A stretch of 64,000 nucleotides of DNA. Source: Anseranas semipalmata. Lineage: Eukaryota; Chordata; Aves; Anseriformes; Anseranatidae. The stretch's first letter is position 1. The number at the start of each line of letters is the position of its first letter. The stretch spans positions 392,255-456,254 of the forward strand of contig VXAA01003912.1 in the NCBI GenBank assembly GCA_013399115.1, written 5' to 3'. Below are positions 23,301 to 35,300 of this stretch, one piece after another. The notes under the pieces are model-generated. The model did not search any database, had not been told where the DNA came from, and saw only the letters and a program-made list of their open reading frames with translations. The translations under genes were made by a program, and so were the position numbers.

Positions 23301-26300
23301 GGACTGTCGTACACTGGAAACTCATGAGGAGGGGAGGAGATAGTGACAAAGAAAATATGGGAAAAAAGTTGGAAAAGATATTTTTGTCAACAAGGAGGAC
23401 AATTCTGAAAGTCTGTCTTTTCTGACTGAATCAGAGTGTAACACAGCAACACACTCCTAATGGAAGCAGCTAGCATTTTTTTGTATTCACTCATGCTTTC
23501 CTTTGGATGTTATTTAGTTCAGTATCCTGAATCATGTATTTCCATATAAATGATGAGTAATATCTTTCCGTAGAATCTCTCAACAAGAGACTTCAGTACA
23601 TTCGTAAAAGTGTACATATATTTGTATATACACACATATATATATATATATTTATATATAGTCTTTCTAGTTGTTCATCTTCCCACAGCTTTTCTCATTT
23701 TTCCTTGGCACTGAGGGGTTAACTACTGCACTGTCATTCCCACAGTCTGTCAGCACAGAACTGGGAACAGAGCATTTCCAGAATGGAAGCTGACAGCACT
23801 CCTGTTTAACTACAGAAAGAAAGGAGATCACGGTCCCATCCAGCTCAACTTCCTTATTCTGCATAGGATACCTGAAGATAATTTAGCCAAGACGTGGAGA
23901 CCACTGGCTGTGGCTTCCCACAAGGAAGAACAAAAAAATCTTCAATTCTTTTGGAGCTAGAAGGTAAGAATTTTGGAATATAAAGGATGCATGTTTTTGT
24001 TTACTGGTAATTGTCTCAAAAGACTATTTTTTCTAATCGTTACCTTAATGAAGCAGTTATGCAGTAGAGGCAAACCTTCAAATCTGAAATTTCATAGCCT
24101 GCTTTAGATCATCATTTTCCCCCCATAGGAACTGAAGCATAGTGGGTGATGTCTGTATTAACTGAGCATTAAAACATAGTCATGTACTGCAGTAAGTTTT
24201 CTGTTTTTTTCTACTTATGTCATTTGTTCGGTATCCATCATTTTCCAATTTTATCAAGAAACATCTCCTCTCTTCCCCAAATCACACACTATCATAGTAC
24301 ATTTCAGATCTCACTGTATACTTCCTATTTAAATTACTATGCTGACAACTTCTCAACAGTTACTAATGCTTACAGGATTCCAGGATCAGCACATAACAAA
24401 AGCTGCTAAAAGCTGCCTCTCAAAGGCAAGCTTTAACATGCACTAAGGCACTTACGTTGGTGCACAATACCTAACATATTGCACTTTCGCTTCCCTATGC
24501 TAACATGTCTGAGAATAACATATTTCAATCTTTCAGGCATATACAGTAGAGAAATAGTCATAAATGCATTTTTAATTTTGGTGTTATGCTTGTTCTTTCA
24601 GTTTTACCAGTGTTCTACATTGTTATGAATACAAATATTTTTTAGACTAGGAAAGAAGAATAAGAAGGATATTCAGTCAATGGAAATAAAATATTTATAA
24701 AAGGAAAAGTTTCCCGGCATCCTTTTAAAAGTCTTTAGAATTTCTTCATTCACAGAACCCCAAAACATATATACTTCCTATTTTAAATATAAACCTCAAA
24801 CTGCTCCCAGTGACAAAATTTCTACTGTCTTCTGAAGAAGCAGAACTAGCTAAGATTGGAAACTATGGAGAATCCCAGACAGATCATTTTTCCACAGAGG
24901 AAGCTACACAACAAATAGAAACCCTCCCTCCCTGTGAGGCTTGATCTTCCAGGAATGGAAGGTTTCCTTTGGCTAGTTTTAACATGTGGAAAGTGAGCGC
25001 TAGACATGTATAGCTATAGGAAGTATTAAATGTAATGTTTCAGAATCAACAAGTCAGCCTAAAATAGTTTCAATCTTTAAAAAGGAATCAAACATAAGCA
25101 TGATGAACATAATGGAATAATCAGCTTTTAAGATTAGGCAATATCCCTAAATGTGACTAAGAAAAATAAAATTTCGTGCCATATTCAGAGTCATGTTGTT
25201 TGTTTTACCAACAAAAGAAATTTTACAACTCCATATTCTAGTTTAATCATGCAGAATCATACTAAAAAACTCAACCTGGATGGCACTGCAACCGTTAGCT
25301 AAGCTCCAATTAGTTTGCTTTCTGTTTCTGTTACCAATGAAAGAAAAGAATTCATGTACTTTGCAGAAATTCACTTTAAAGTTACAGGATTTTACCTAAA
25401 AGCTGTCTAAGGTATACAAATAAGATGGCACCCTATACTGTCCCTGCTTAGAATCACTTTCCAAGAGAAAACAATATCTTAATGCTTAATGTTTTTTAAT
25501 GGCAAACATATACCCCTCAGAATGCCATTACATTAATAAGTATTAATTTGCACAGACTACCAAGAACCTGCAAAATCACAGTGTCATTTGGAAATGGAAA
25601 ACCTGTAATATTGTCTTTTTTGTGCAGACTACTGAAAAGAAAAAAATATGTTTTTTAGCTGAATTCTAATCCCTGGTTCAACTTCAAAAGTAGAAAACAG
25701 GTATATTTTCCTAAGTGTAGAAAATACACAAATACTATGCAGAGAGAACACTCAACAGTCAACAGCTCCGAATTCTTCTTGCTTAGCCAACAGCTCTGAA
25801 TTCTTCTTGCTTAGCTAGTCCTCACCAGGGTTTATTTTAATTTCTGAGGGTGGGGGGTTGTGGAGTGTTGGAACATAGAGCTAATATAAATAAGGTGGGA
25901 CCAATTGATACATCAACAGAAACACTAGGTAAATATGCAGCTTTGCCTTGTTAACATAAGTAGTGTATCTATTCTTTATCTAAACTTAAAAACACAGTGT
26001 TACCCCTGTACACAACACAAGTCAACATAATACCCTGCTAAATCCACACAACTTTCTCAAATGAAGGAGAGGTCAAGAAGTAGTCATTTTCCTGTGAATA
26101 CAATTGTATAGCTCATTGAAAAATAACAATCGGAAAATATTAACATTTTACTGCTCAGGTAAGTACACATTTGCCCTATTTTCTTCACGCCATTATGATG
26201 ATTTGCATTATGGCACAGTTACAAACTCCAGACTTGCAAGCCACAGTTATGAAAACAGTGATGACAGAGTGAGCCAGCACTGAGCGCTCATGTCCTCACC

Positions 26301-29300
26301 CAGGTACGCCCGCAGACTCCATGCGGTTCGCTAGGGAAACGTCGTGAGACCAGACGTCGTACTGCCACTTCCGCAGGCCGATCACGCCGCACAGCACATT
26401 CCCAGAATGAATACCAACTCTCATGTTGATATCCACGCCTGTGGCTTCTCTCACCTGCCTATAGAAGAAGGAAGGAATTATAGCATAATTTACACTTTTC
26501 ACTATGTCTCTTCCTTCTGGAGATCTGTTAAGGTTTAGTCTGTTTATACACTCAGTGCAAAGACAAGAGACAAACTTATGACCTAATGCATAACTCTCAA
26601 ACTACAGGTAATAAATGCTCTTTGAAGGTCAACAAGAATACTAAGAATGACTTTATTCAGTATCTTCATAGCCTCTATACAATTAAAAAGTCTCCTGTGC
26701 TATACTTACTTTATTGCTTCACACATGTCAAGTCCCATTTTAACACAGTTCCTGGCATGAACCGGCAAGGACACAGGTAGGCCTGAGACACAGTAGTAAC
26801 AGTCTCCCAGGATTTTTATTCTCATGCATTCATTCTCCTGTGAAATTATGATAAACGTAACAGGAAAACAAAACAGGAAACAGGAAGAAAAAAAGTGAAC
26901 TGCAAGTAGGCCAATGACACCAAAACTAGGACTTGTCTATATCACTTTCAGGAAGTCAGGCTCCATTCAATCCTGTTTGAAGCAAAAGCTACTTCTAATT
27001 TTCTTCATCCAATGCCTGGAGGGTAATAGATATGACTACTTCAAGCATTTCTGAAATAAAATCATCTTATTCGTTTCTGACTTTATTCGTGGAACTGTTT
27101 GCAACTGAGAAACTATAAATGAAATTATAGCAGTGAAAAACTGTCAGAGATTTACCATCTGAAGGATGAAAAAATCTACTCATCTATCTTTTAATATTCA
27201 TCTTTAATTTATTAATACCTGAATAATAAGCACTTAGTTCACCTTTTCCTCAATTTCTTCATGGTAGTCTCATAAATAACATGGTGCAGTGTCATAAAAC
27301 CTGCACAGAATTTAGGAAGAAGTTAGGAATTAAGATGCCCAACCTGGTAGATTTGCACAGGAAAATGTTTTTTTCAGTTTTAAATTTAACTGAAGAGGAA
27401 GTTGGCACACACTAGAGTTTGCTATCGCTAATTACAAAAAAAAAAAAGAAAAGCGATACAGTTTGGCAGCAGAAAACTTTTTCCAAACTGTTCAATAGAA
27501 GATACCACTGCCCATTACTGGCTGGAGAGGGGAAGGGGGAAGAGCAAAGACCTCCTCATATCTTTTGTTAAGACATTACTGAAGAATTTTAGCTACAAAG
27601 TTGCAAGCAGGCAAGGGCTAATTCTGTTTTAGAGGCTGTGTAGGGTTTGACTGATGAGTAGAGATGGGCTTAATCTGGGACTGCTGACACCTCCAGCTGC
27701 CCAACTATCCCTGCTGTGGGATCAGCCCAGCAGTTCTTCCATCATCTCCAAAGTACCGTAATTTACAACCAGCCCAAGTCAGTGACAATCTATCAAACTA
27801 ATCCGTTCTCACTCATGAATCCAAGCCTTAAGAGAACATCCATCATTCTCCAACATCTGAAGATGTAGGTTCTGAGTAAGTAAGCTTAGACAGTCCTGGG
27901 CTTCTCTGTTTCAGAGATCAGTGGGTAACCTTAGGTTAGAGGTGGTAGACTTCAGTATCCAGCCCGGTGTTCAGGTTAGCCATGGACTTTTATTAGTTAG
28001 TTTGGAGCCTACAACATCCTCACTTAATGGAAGAGATGACTGAGAATATTTCCTTGCAGAATAAAAATAGTACAAAAAGTAGCAATCTCTTCTTACAGAC
28101 CAACCACAGAGATGCAAAAGACCTTGACTCACTAAATCCAAACATTTTTTTAAACAGTGTGATTTGCAGAAAGGAGTGAGGAATTCAAGCATATCGCTCA
28201 AAACCTTAAATCTTTCATATTTTTGTAGCCAAAGAACAGTTCCAAACAATGACCAAATGTCTTTAATCCCAACTTCTACTGTAGCATAAAAAGCTGGTGG
28301 CAACTAGGATGGCATGACTTATTCTGAGCGTTCTTAATAGCTGCTTCAATATAATACAGTAAGTATGAAACTCTTATTTTCCAGTACTTGAAGTTTTAAC
28401 AACAACTGAATTTTAACTGAATTAGTCTCTATCCCTACTGCACAGCAAATTGTAACACGTACCTTTGCAATCTGATCAAACTTTCCAAAAAGTTCATTTA
28501 GCATCACTACTAGTTCCTTAGGAGAGCAGTCACTGGCAAGGCGAGTAAATCCCACAATGTCTGCATAGAGAATGCTAGACAAGAACCAAAGGAAAAAAAA
28601 AAAAAAAACTGAAATATGAAGACATGTCTATTTCACAGTCAGCTGAAATATTAAAATGCATTTAATAGCAAGCACCTCTCCCTCTGGAAAACAGCTCCAG
28701 AAAAAAAGGGCTCAAGTATCTCAACTCATTTGAAGACAGCACATGAGTTCAGGACAAATTATGTTTCAACAACAGGAAAGAAGCTCACTTCAGCCTGGAA
28801 GTCTACCTCTGAATGTCTCACTGGACAATATACACTGGTAAGAATTAGCAGCTTATATTAATACAACTACTTTAGCATTTCAACTTACCTAACATTTTGG
28901 TGTCTTTTCACATATAGACTGTGGAAGTTGTTGTCATGCATTTGCCTGTTATCATTAGTTTCCTTTAGTCGCTCTATGATTGCTAGCTTCATTTCCATAG
29001 ATATATGAGCTGGCAGTATGGATAAAAGCAAATTTTCCTAAAAGGAGAGGAAAAAAAATGATGCAAAATTCTTCATATAGTAACTTTGAAACTGCGGGAT
29101 TTTAGTGAACACATGAAGGAATTAAAGAAATAAAACCTCCTTATTCAAATAGCCTTTGAGTAATGCACGTTAGGTTTTCCAGAAAATACTGTTCCATTTC
29201 ATTTCTGAAAACCAAAAATCAAAAATACTGATTTTACAACTAAGTAAGGGTGTTGCATATTTTTGTTGTTGTTGTTGTTGTTCCTTGTGACCCAGATGCT

Positions 29301-32300
29301 ACCTCTAAGTATGAAACAGAAGAAAAAAAAAAAATGTATTACTACAATTTCTAGATAAATGAAAACTTTTTTTCCCCCCAGCCAATCTCAAGATTATGTT
29401 AACATCTTCGGATAAAACTTCTGTTAAAAGCTTATGTTCTATAACTAGTCATCCATGCAGTATTAAAAACCCTTATGAATTCACAAATGATGGAATAAGT
29501 AGCTGAGAATCTCAAGTGCTGGGAAAGCAGCAGATACAAACCTGCTGACAATACGCAGCTGTAGCTTAAACAAACCAGGAATTGATGCCACTGAAATAAA
29601 AGTCTTCTGAACCGAGCGAGAATAAAGACTTTTTATAAACTATTTACATTTTTTGACTATTCAGTGCACTGTGTGTTATACTGGCTTTGTCTTAAAAGCC
29701 CGTTCTTCAAAGAAGACAGCACTAAGTTGCTGGGCAGAAGAGGAAGACAAAAGATGAGTACTTTTAACCCAGGAGGGGCTCTGCCGCCCCATAGGCAGAG
29801 TCACCACAGAAGAGGAAATGCTGTGTGGAGCAGCTACAAGCAGGAACTTTTTCAGATGACACTGCCAGCAAAGCCAAGAGATTGTGTAACTGAGTAAAAC
29901 TCTTTTGACTAAATCTTTGTCCCCTTCTCCTGAGCAACCGATGCAGCACTCCACAGATGGGAACAAGCTGCCAGGGTTGCTTAACCAGCACCTGCCACCA
30001 AAAATAAATGCCTTGGGATCACAGCGGGAAGAAGGGGTCCATCAAGTACTTGACGAAACTAGCCATAGACAGCAGTTTGGCTTGAGACTGCCTCCCAGAA
30101 ATAGAAACTTCTCCTTCCCCTCCTCTAGCGTTTTAGTATTAGGAGAGTCAAATTTAGCGAACAATTTAAACTGACAGCAGAGCCCCACTGGGTGTAACGG
30201 GGCCATTTGATGCTGACATGTTTCACAGCTTTCAAGAAAGTGATGATGAACTCTGACCTGCATTTCTCACATCATTTCCATAGGGAAAAAGTGGGTGGCA
30301 AAAAGGCAACTTAGAATTGTCTGACAAATTACAACACAGACCAAAAGTAAACTGTCTGTAGACTTAAGCTCATCTACACTTCAAACAAGCAGCCATAAAA
30401 ACCATGCAAGTTACCACATCACCCAAAGACGTTACAGAAAGCACGCTGCTTGTGTAAGCTGCTTAAATACCTCCCTGGCTGTTGTGCAGGGAACAGCCTT
30501 CTGCCAGGGTTTTCATGCAGATTTATCATCTCATCTGACAAGACTAGCATCAGAGGACAGGCTGCACTAGCAGCGTGACATTTTCTTCTTTTCAAATTCA
30601 GTCAAGTCAGTCGCTTTTCAGCCCCTTTCTTTTATCTAGTAACTTGTGGGCAGAGAACTCAGCACACATCAGCCTTCTAGAGCTGCTGTTCTTAACCTTA
30701 CTTATACCCGGATAAAAGAAGAAAGGCATACTAGTTTCAGCTTTGATACTTCTTTACAGTCTTTCCTCAGTAGAAAACTCATGTTCCTTGCTTAATTCTT
30801 TAAATACCACTGGAGTTTAGAGATATAAATGATATCATACTCCAAACTACACTGTAATGTATCATGTGACTTTTTTTTCTCCCTTAAGTTTCAATTTTCT
30901 CCTTCTAGCAAAAGAAAAATAGTTTGTGAGAAGAAAAGAACAAATAATACTGCAGAATTCCAAAGAAAAAGCATGACCAAGGGAAGCATGAAACTAACTG
31001 TTGAAATTACCTTAGAAGTGTTTGTCAGGACATTAAGGACATGTTCTTTTAAGTTACCTTTTTATACTAGGAAAGAAGTTAACTGAAATAACTGGCAATT
31101 ACATCCCTGTTACAAATATTGTACTTTTCATACAGACAAGGCACACAGCTTCCTCCCTTTAACTTCCTTCTTTTGTTACTAATGGCACAACCTTTTTTTT
31201 TTTTTTTTTTTTTTTTTGACATTAGGTGGGTATCACAAAGATTGGCCCAAGTCTCTCAACAGGCATTAGTCACAAACCTCATAAAATTACACCAACTTTA
31301 GAAATGAAAACAAGCAATTCATAACATGAATTATTTCACTTACCTGTTGCCTCTTTTCAATCTTCAGTTTCATTCGGACCTGAATGCACTTTAATGTGTA
31401 TCTGTACAAATCCCACGAAGCGACCTGCATTTGGCGTTTGTGAAATGCACCCATCAAGTTCCCACATAGGAAAATGACAGCATTGGCAAGTACCTGCACA
31501 AGAAGAAAAATATTTACCTCCTGCAGAACAGTCATTGATGTTTCACCAATAAATCTACTAGTTCCTTAAAAACAATCAGTCCCAGGCCTTGTTCAATTTT
31601 CCCCTTACCCTGTCACACACCAAATCATAGCATTTAAATTAGCCAAGATGTACCTGGGAAATATGAGCTAGTTTACACTGTCACGGTCATTCCTGTATGA
31701 ACATACACTAGTACAACGAAAAAGTGAATTCTGATGTATCACTTAACACTTTCATTTGCAGACACCAGTGTTTGATTTAGGGAGAATCCAGTCTACAAAC
31801 TCATGCATCAGCATACTGTGTGAAGCCTGACAAACATCTGCATCAAAAGAGCTGGGGTTGCTCCTTTGAACACACCCTATTAATAAGTGTTGGGAACCCT
31901 TAAATGCACCTATAGCTCTCCCAGGCCCCACTGACTCCCTGGGGCAGCAGTGGCCCTTTTGATCCACCCAGTAGGCAGTGCCTGATGAAGATAGGACCCA
32001 TCTGAAACAGCACAGATTGGGAAGAAAGATTGTGACAAAGTTTGTTGTATTTAGAGTAACAGGTTAAAAAAAAAAAAAATCTGCTTCTTCCACTTAGGTC
32101 AGAAAACCCAAATGCATTATAAATGAAAATAATTACATTTCATTAAAAGCATGCGTAACAGATGTGGGCCCAAGTTCCAAATCCTTGAACTGTGTGGAAG
32201 TTTGGAACTTACCTAAACAGGATAGTTATGCCAGTATCTAATGGTAATATGACAACGATATTTAATTCATTAACCAAGTAGCTTTTCCTTACCTGAAACA

Positions 32301-35300
32301 GAATGGATCCCTTATCCATGTGAGAATCCTTGGATAACACACTTAGAACAATAATATGCGAGAGAGCAGAAAGAACACTAATTATGACTGCATCTCTCAT
32401 CCCAAATGGTAGCATGGTATAAACTGTGAAGATTATAAATAGAAAGAATGGCACCTTTGGAAAAAACAAACAAAGTAAATAACATATATGAGTGTGTGAG
32501 TGATTATGTGTTCACCAAAAATCACTAAAGAAGAAGGAAAGTAGTGTTCTTGCTCATTTTCAGGCTGAACAATAAAATACTGACATTTCAAAAGCACAGT
32601 TAATAACATAAGAAGGGAAGTAACCCTAAAATCTTTGGGGAATTAGCAGTTATAGATTCATAGCTAAAACAGTTTAGATGATGTATCACCTTTAATTTTT
32701 TCAGTTGTCCTTGCTCTTCACCCTTAATTTATCCATTACAGCTGAAGATGCACTTTATACATTATGCATCAGGAACAGTGCATTGCAAGGATAGCAAAAC
32801 TGAATAGAAACGAATTTCTTACCTTCTCCAAGTTAGTATTCTAATCTTAAAACCACCAGATCACGTGTTTATTTACTTCATATTTGATAAAACCATAAGT
32901 CAAAAAAATACTTCCCAGTGCTGACACAAGAGAATAACCATTATTGTCACTAACTATGTATTTAACTGCACACATTTTACGAAATGCACAATGGTCTGCT
33001 ATGCTGCTACAGATCAGAGGAATGTCTACAAAACTTAAATCCACATTCATAGATTTGTTATAGTGATTAGTTCACACATATGGAAACTAAGCAACAGTGA
33101 TCAGAAGAAAATATTGCAGTGCTCCTGGCTCAGCTCTATCTCCTCTCTGCAGCTCAACTGTGCTGTTCCAGACATCAGCTTCCTTCAAGGAAGTCTCGAG
33201 GCCCAGATTGCACTTAAATGCTTTGCCAGCATAGATTGCTTGGCTGGGACAGAAAGTAACAAACAAACAAACAAACAAAAAGGTTTTCATCCAACAAAAG
33301 TAATCTTTTCACGTTCATGTTTACTATTTCAGTTGTACTAAAAATCTCTTTCTACCACATGCACAACCCTATCAGACTGTTCTGAATGCTGTGTAATATT
33401 TTTATAAGTGCAGACAAGCAAAGGTCATACCTGCATTTAAACAGTAGCCTCAATCTGTGATAAATTCATAACTTGTGATAAAATTCAGGAATTCACCTAT
33501 TCACTTCTGCTTTCTAATCTACGGTCTCCTTATGTTTTTGGCTTTAAGTCAACATTATCACCAAATGACAACAATGCAAGGCATTGGCTTGCTGCACTCA
33601 AAGCAACAAAACCAAATCTTGCTTTGTTCGTTACATGTTTGTACCTATAGTTAAGAATAGTAAATTTTGTTTTTTTCCCGAAGGTGATATCTTCTTCCTT
33701 TAGTCAAAAAATACTGAACAGCAACTGTAAATACTGATGCTGGATCCAGGCCATAATACAAATCAGATTTTGGTTGTTTAACTCATAATTTATATCTTTC
33801 TTTATTTGAAATAAAGAGGGGAAGGGGAAGAGTCAGTAAAACAAGATAAAAACTCATTTTTATTTCATTAAAAACTCTTCTGTTTATATTATGAAAGCTT
33901 AGGAGGAGTTTCCTACAGATTATGATATTTTTGGCATCATGAAATCGCCTGTCTTCTGATCACAGATACTAAGTAATGAACTTGAACCGCACCCAGCTAT
34001 GCCAGGATGTGTCATTAATTCTTATTGTTCCCTTCACCTCTCCCATTGATTTGAAAACATGCTCCCTAGGGCACACCCAGTTCTACAGTTCTTTATACAC
34101 TTCTTGAACGCCACTTTGACACACATACATTAGCAAAGCAAGCATTACTAACAAAAAATTATCTTAAAGATGAATTCATAATAATTAAGATTTAACCTGC
34201 TTAAATAGAATTAAAATTACAATTTAAAGATGCAATTCCTGTATAAATTTATGCAGTTATCCAATTTTCTTAGCTCAACTGTATTTTCACTGTCAGAAGA
34301 ACACAAACTAAAACTGAACACAATATGAACCAATAAAACCAATCTAACAAAGAGAACCTAAATCTCAGGAAAAAAATATTATGCAGTTATAATGTACAGA
34401 AGAAATAAAGCGCACAAGCAGATCCATATATACTGACCACCAGTTTTATGTAAGTACCTGAATAACCAGGAAATACATACCTGTTCCCATGCTGAAAAAT
34501 CATTTTCTCTTTCAAGAAGAGGAATGTATCCTATGGTCAGGAAGCAAATCCAAATCATAACTCCAAATAATGTTAGCCATCTCCGAAACAGGGATTCGAT
34601 ACATAAAAGTAAGTACATGACTGCAAATATGACAAGAACAGTACATACTGCAATAATGAAGGCAAGATGAATACGTGCTTCCTGCAAAAGCAAAACAAAG
34701 CATTATGTTTGGTCTAACTTTCCCCTTTAGAAAAAATGGAAAATGTATCTATACTGGCCTGGAAACAGTTGAAATAGCTTTAAAATATGCTAACCTGAGT
34801 TCCTAAATAGTCTAGCTGTGGCAGCATTAATACTTTCTGGTATTCACACATACAGAGATAACAATAAATACTATTATAGATATCCTGTCTACCCAGTTTC
34901 ACCGTTATCATTTCCCAAACTAGTGTTTTCTTGTTGTCTTTTAAGCTCAGTTATAGCTATACTATATTATACACAAATAAATGCATTTAAAGAATTCAAG
35001 CTTTGCTAAAAGGGGTGTAACACCTCTCTTTCCAGGTTTTATAGAAGATGACTTGTAACACATACAAATAGTGCACACAAATAGCGTTGCTACTTCTTTC
35101 CTTTTCTAAGGAACAAAAGCTAAACGGGATACAAGTGCAATTGGTATAATTAAGTCACTTTAACAATTAAGCTAAAGACACTTTCTCATGAAGCACTGTA
35201 TTTGGAAAGCAGTGTTAGAAGGCAATGAAGGATTGTAACAGCTTCCTCATTACCCTTTTACAACATTATCTTTAAATCAACTCCCCTTTTTACCAGCTGT

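Larger units (their letters stand above)
22893..26299 (-). other. ADCY7: ADCY7 intron 8 (the longest between coding exons)
   Basis: 3.4 kb AT-rich intron with a TA-rich microsatellite and a 28-bp tandem duplication. No additional exon recognised. Confidence 0.65.
29038..31343 (-). other. ADCY7: ADCY7 intron 4
   Basis: 2.3 kb with a (GTT)n microsatellite (29262-29282) and a 25-base T tract (31193-31217). Open frames at 29664-30263 on both strands lack recognisable domains. Confidence 0.6.

Noticed and set aside
27971..28303. 110-codon minus-strand ORF in intron 6
   Set aside because: Considered as an extra ADCY7 exon, but exons 6 and 7 already join in phase with conserved protein sequence and no family similarity is seen.
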